This document shows positions 5,460 to 8,269 of a stretch of DNA of 8,269 nucleotides, in pieces. This DNA is from Bacillota bacterium. GTDB taxonomy: Bacteria > Bacillota > Clostridia > Lachnospirales > Lachnospiraceae. The stretch spans positions 1-8,269 of the forward strand of contig JAEZFH010000340.1 of assembly GCA_023437885.1 (NCBI GenBank), given 5' to 3'. Both the position numbers and the translations under genes were made by a program. The notes under the pieces were generated by a model. It was not told where the DNA came from, searched no databases, and worked only from the letters and a program-made list of their open reading frames with translations. Position 1 is the first letter of the stretch. Every line of letters begins with the position of its first letter.

Positions 5460-5493
5460 GGCTCAAAAAGTGCATTTTTTGAGCCTGTTTTTT
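5460..5493 (+). terminator. Rho-independent terminator after the rlmD relic
   Basis: GGCTCAAAAA (5460-5469) pairs with TTTTTGAGCC (5476-5485) around a GTGCAT loop, followed by TGTTTTTT. It is a proper terminator that now separates the relic from the broken kinase gene. A GTG at 5470 lies in its loop and is not a credible gene start. Confidence 0.85.
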
Positions 5494-5553
5494 GGACATT
5501 TCATAGATGACATCGCATATCTAGGAGGATTACAACCTCAAAAACAATTTCAA

Positions 5554-6105
5554 ATAGGAAAATCTACAATTGCACAAATGTTAGCTGAACAGTTTGAAAA
5601 GGGTGTACATGTGCATGGGGATATGTTTCGGAAAATGATTGTTAAGGGAAATATCGATATGACAGCAGATTATTCCGAAAGTATTTTAGAGCAATTAATG
5701 CTTCGATATAATATTGCAGCAAAAGTAGCAGACATATATTACAAGGCTGGATTTTCCGTTGTTGTGCAGGATACTTATTTGGGGAAAAATGTGCAGTCGT
5801 TCCTTAAAGAATTTAAGTTAAAGCCAATATACTTTATTACATTAAATCCTAATGTTGAAGCAGTAATAGAAAGAGAGAAAAATAGACATAAGACGGGTTA
5901 TACTACATGGGAAGTTGAACCTCTTCATGAGATACTGATAAATGAAAATCCACGGATTGGTCTTTGGACAGATTCATCAAATATGACCCTTGAAGAAAAA
6001 TTACATGAGATAATTAAACGAGCAGAAGCTGAAGCGAAGATTATACAATCATTTTTTGCTGCGAAAAAATTGATATGTTCCCATCTACCGATAGGGGGAA
6101 AATGA
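5554..6105 (+). pseudogene. 5'-truncated P-loop kinase/ATPase (AAA_33, chloramphenicol-phosphotransferase-like)
   Basis: The open frame reads IGKSTIAQMLAEQF, the second half of a Walker A motif. The hydrophobic first strand and the leading Gly residues (normally G-x-x-G before GKST) are missing, replaced by unrelated LQPQKQFQ. The rest looks like the small-molecule/zeta-type kinase family: GDMFRK acidic motif, VVVQDTYLG Walker B-like strand, lid region EREKNRHKTGY, and PRIGLWTDSSNMTLEEKLHEI near the end. An AGGAGG at 5523-5528 lacks a start codon at proper distance, and the first in-frame ATG (5578) lies beyond Walker A. A deletion has therefore probably removed the start and the first strand, about 45 bases after the ATAGATGACA box of unit C. 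Activity is unlikely. The substrate of intact relatives is uncertain. Confidence 0.75.
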
Positions 6106-6285
6106 CTTATCCAGGCGACTGCTCCTGAAACATGCCTTCCCGCTACTTTCACCACAGATGGCGGTGATTTCGGAAATAAGGTTTAAAAACCAAAATTAAT
6201 GTTTCAGTTGTATGGACATGGAGTGTGTAGACATGTTCCCGATTAGCTTTTACGGATTACATCAAAATAATTAAAGGAGTCAGAG

Positions 6286-7161
6286 ATGATAAATAAAGAA
6301 GGCTGCATTCTAGCTGTTAAAGAGAAGTGTCCAGATTTGACAATTGATAAATGCATATTTATCGACCAGGGTCAAAATAGTTATGTTGCAGCAATAAACA
6401 ATGAATTTATCTTTAAGTTTCCCAGATACAAACAGGTTATAGAAGAACTAAAAAAGGAAAGTATTTTTCTCCAGAAAATCAGCAGCTATATTACACTGGA
6501 TATCCCCCTGCCGTATTTCAGTTCCTTTGAGAGCAATGAAGTAGGGAGCGTATTTATTGGATACAAAATGATTGAAGGCGTACCACTGGAGAGAGAACTG
6601 CTCTATAAACTTAAAAACAAACATGAGGTTGCAGCCCAGATAGCTGAGTTTCTGAAGGAGCTGCATGGTCTGCCGGCAGGAAGCTTAAATGGCGGTGTTG
6701 TAGAGAAGCGCAACGGCCATGAGTATTGGAGCAATATGCTTGTGAAAATAAAGGAAAATATATTCCCCCATATCCGGAAGGATGCAAAGGAGCATATTTA
6801 CAATACCTTTCACAGGTTCTTGGATGACAGAGAAAATTTCCGGTATGAGCCGGTAATCGTCCATGGAGATCTGGGATCTTCCAATATTATTTTTGATACA
6901 GAGAAAGGAAGAGTCAGCGGGATCATTGACTTTGGGCAGGCATCCGTTGATGACCCTGCCATCGACATCGCTTCACTGATTTGTCCCATGGGCTATGGCG
7001 AAGACTTTATAGAGCTTATATTAAATATTTACCCTCAGGCAGAGTCTCTGATACCTCGTGCAAGATTCTACGTGAGTACTTTTGCTATACAGGAGGCTCT
7101 TTTCGGAGTAGAAACGGGTGATAAAGAGGCATTTTATTCCGGGATTGCCCCCTACCTATAA
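6286..7161 (+). CDS. Aminoglycoside phosphotransferase, APH(2'')-like
   Basis: A 291-residue cytoplasmic kinase fold of the APH family, which would transfer phosphate from a nucleotide to a hydroxyl of an aminoglycoside. The N-lobe has IDQGQNSYVAAINNEFIFKFPR, with the nucleotide-binding Lys44 in FKFP, as in APH(2'')-Ib/Ic/Id. The catalytic loop is VHGDLGSSNIIFD (His193-Gly-Asp195, Asn200) and the metal-binding motif is IIDFGQASVDDP (Asp215-Phe-Gly), followed by AIDIASL. All residues needed for catalysis are present, and the length is close to the family's usual 300. The start has AAAGGAG six bases upstream. It lies 99 bases before aadE on the same strand, without an intervening terminator, so the two may be co-transcribed. 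The APH(2'') subgroup is my best recognition; a different drug spectrum, or no drug activity, remains possible. Confidence 0.87.
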   Translation: MINKEGCILAVKEKCPDLTIDKCIFIDQGQNSYVAAINNEFIFKFPRYKQVIEELKKESIFLQKISSYITLDIPLPYFSSFESNEVGSVFIGYKMIEGVPLERELLYKLKNKHEVAAQIAEFLKELHGLPAGSLNGGVVEKRNGHEYWSNMLVKIKENIFPHIRKDAKEHIYNTFHRFLDDRENFRYEPVIVHGDLGSSNIIFDTEKGRVSGIIDFGQASVDDPAIDIASLICPMGYGEDFIELILNIYPQAESLIPRARFYVSTFAIQEALFGVETGDKEAFYSGIAPYL

Positions 7162-7260
7162 GCTGCATTTATAATATTAAATAGAAATTTATGTTTTGTT
7201 AAGATATTATATAGACGAAAGAAAACTTCAGCATACCTATTAATATATTGGGAGGATTAT

Positions 7261-8169
7261 ATGAGGACCGAGAAGGAAATGATGGATTTGATGCTTGATA
7301 TAGCACGGCAGGACAGCCGTATCAGGATCATGACATTAGAAGGGTCGCGTACCAATGTGAATATTCCTAAGGACGAATTCCAGGATTATGATGTCACATA
7401 CTTCGTAACAGATGTGGAATCCTTTACTTTAAAGGATGAATGGCTTAAAAGCTTCGGGAATATTATAATGATGCAAAAACCGGAGGATATGGAGCTATTC
7501 CCGGCGGAAGAAAGCGGATACTCCTATATCATGTATTTTGACGATTATAATAAAATTGACCTTACCTTACTTCCGCTGGAAGCGTTGAAGGATTATCTGA
7601 ACGGCGACAAGCTGATGCAGGTTATTCTGGACAAGGACGGGAGGATTGACCGTGATGTGGCTCCCACCGATATTGATTACCATGTAAGAAAGCCCAGCGC
7701 CCGGGAATACGACGACTGCTGTAATGAATTCTGGGATGTAACCCCCTATGTGGTGAAGGGGCTGTGCCGCAAGGAAATTTTGTTTGCCATTGACCATCTG
7801 AACGAGATTGTCCGTCATGAGCTGCTTAGAATGATATCGTGGAAGATAGGCATCGAAACAGGGTTTCAATTGAGCGTTGGCAAGAACTATAAGTTTATTG
7901 ACAGGTATATATCCGAGGATTTGTGGAAGAGGCTTTTGTCCACATACCGGATGGATTCTTATGAGAACGTATGGGAAGCATTGCTCCTATGCCACCAATT
8001 GTTCAGGGAGGTATCCGGTGAGGTGGCGAAAAGGCTTCATTATGACTATCCGGAATATGATAAAAATATAACAAAGTATACCCAGTACGTGCATAAAAAA
8101 TACACCGGTGAAACCGGCTGTCTGGATAGCACATATGCCGCTGATATAGAAGAGAGGCGGGAACAGTGA
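7261..8169 (+). CDS. aadE: Aminoglycoside 6-adenylyltransferase ANT(6), streptomycin resistance
   Basis: Transfers AMP from ATP to the 6-hydroxyl of streptomycin, giving resistance. The 302-residue protein is collinear with ANT(6)-Ia from the first residues (MRTEKEMMDL) to the last (CLDSTYAADIEERREQ). Nucleotidyltransferase motifs are intact: LEGSRTNVNIPKDEFQDYDV with Gly28-Ser29 and metal ligands Asp42/Asp44, and DDYNKIDLTLLP with Asp100. The long HVRKPSAREYDDCCNEFWDVTPYVVKGLCRKEILFAIDH block is almost as in ANT(6)-Ia. The scattered substitutions elsewhere (for instance MLDIARQDSR) make it a divergent variant rather than the common allele. GGGAGG lies five bases before the ATG. Its stop overlaps the start of a sat4 remnant (GTGA), the same order as in the aadE-sat4-aphA3 cluster of Gram-positive cocci. 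It should be functional. Confidence 0.95.
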   Translation: MRTEKEMMDLMLDIARQDSRIRIMTLEGSRTNVNIPKDEFQDYDVTYFVTDVESFTLKDEWLKSFGNIIMMQKPEDMELFPAEESGYSYIMYFDDYNKIDLTLLPLEALKDYLNGDKLMQVILDKDGRIDRDVAPTDIDYHVRKPSAREYDDCCNEFWDVTPYVVKGLCRKEILFAIDHLNEIVRHELLRMISWKIGIETGFQLSVGKNYKFIDRYISEDLWKRLLSTYRMDSYENVWEALLLCHQLFREVSGEVAKRLHYDYPEYDKNITKYTQYVHKKYTGETGCLDSTYAADIEERREQ

Positions 8170-8269
8170 TTACAGAAATGAAAGCAGGGCACCTGAAAGA
8201 TATCGATAAACCCAGCGAACCATTTGTTGAGGTAATTGGTTAGATTATACCGAGGTATGAAAATGAGAT
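8166..8269 (+). pseudogene. sat4: sat4 streptothricin acetyltransferase, N-terminal part with premature stop, runs off window
   Basis: Starting from the GTG that overlaps the aadE stop, the frame reads VITEMKAGHLKDIDKPSEPF, then VEVIG, a stop (TAG at 8241-8243), and IIPRYENE in the same frame. SAT-4 begins MITEMKAGHLKDIDKPSEPFEVIGKIIPRYENE. Compared with it, one codon (Val) has been inserted after PF, and the Lys codon AAA has become TAG. The frame after the stop still matches, so this is a point nonsense change in an otherwise well-kept copy. Intact SAT-4 acetylates streptothricin (nourseothricin). Re-initiation downstream cannot be judged because the window ends at 8269. Confidence 0.85.

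Larger units (their letters stand above)
5358..5512 (+). repeat. Repeat unit C: second rlmD tail plus terminator region
   Basis: Homologous to unit A (382-540) over its full length, with the same order of parts and the same ATAGATGACA end box. The terminator stem is different in sequence but still fully paired: GGCTCAAAAA/TTTTTGAGCC here, where unit A has a CAGGGCC/GGCCCTG-based stem. This means the two units diverged under selection rather than arising by a recent local duplication. A unit imported with a mobile element from another strain or species fits better. Confidence 0.85.

Noticed and set aside
5470..5553. GTG at 5470 as start of the kinase gene
   Set aside because: It lies in the loop of a terminator hairpin belonging to repeat unit C. 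The encoded residues come from repeat DNA and do not supply the missing first strand of the P-loop fold.
6106..6285. Promoter or gene fragment between the broken kinase and the APH gene
   Set aside because: Only a weak GGTTTAAAAACC palindrome and no matching -35/-10 pair could be seen; nothing resembling a coding fragment was recognisable.
1..8269. CRISPR array, tRNA, rRNA, integrase or transposase genes
   Set aside because: I looked for regularly spaced repeats, tRNA-like cloverleaf segments and recombinase motifs and found none. The repeats present are few, unequal and tied to rlmD tails.

Overview
The window reads like the chromosome of a low-to-moderate GC, Gram-positive anaerobe, most likely a clostridial Firmicute of the Lachnospiraceae type. 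The grounds are strong AGGAGG ribosome-binding sites, AT-rich intergenic DNA with Rho-independent terminators, a Firmicute-type RlmD/RlmCD, and an ANT(6)-SAT4 pair of the kind found in Gram-positive bacteria. This placement is inference; there is no rRNA in the window to settle it. All convincing genes lie on the + strand.

Layout. (1) 1-432 is the C-terminal part of a 23S rRNA uracil-5 methyltransferase (rlmD/rumA family), followed by a two-hairpin terminator region. (2) 546-578 is a short relic of another rlmD 3' end, then a 19-bp-spacer promoter and an unknown zinc-ribbon-like protein (DUF5946-like). (3) 1266-1731 has no gene. It holds an isolated dyad, a partial copy of the rlmD-downstream repeat, a 25-bp perfect hairpin and a MerR-type promoter. 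(4) 1732-4303 is a drug-efflux module: a DrrA-like ATPase, an ABC-2 permease and a MerR/TipAS regulator. Near-identical MerR operator-promoters lie in front of the ATPase gene and of the regulator gene, and the regulator has a strong internal start that would yield a free drug-binding domain. (5) 4304-4728 is gene-free; 4729-5253 is a VOC (glyoxalase/PhnB-like) protein. (6) 5358-5512 is a second, diverged copy of the rlmD 3' tail plus its terminator region, fused to a P-loop kinase gene that has lost its N-terminus. (7) 6286-8269 carries an APH(2'')-like aminoglycoside phosphotransferase, a full-length ANT(6) streptomycin adenylyltransferase (aadE), and the start of a sat4 streptothricin acetyltransferase gene interrupted by a stop codon.

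The unifying signal is that the rlmD tail and/or its downstream terminator DNA occurs at several places (382-540, 546-578, 1419-1457, 5358-5512), and different accessory genes lie between these copies. I read this as repeated insertion of gene cassettes at the 3' end of rlmD, a gene known as an integration site for integrative elements in Gram-positive bacteria. No recombinase lies in the window, so the mechanism is inferred. The cargo is largely antibiotic-related: efflux with drug sensing, two aminoglycoside-modifying enzymes and a decayed streptothricin gene. This is best described as a small resistance/accessory island at rlmD.
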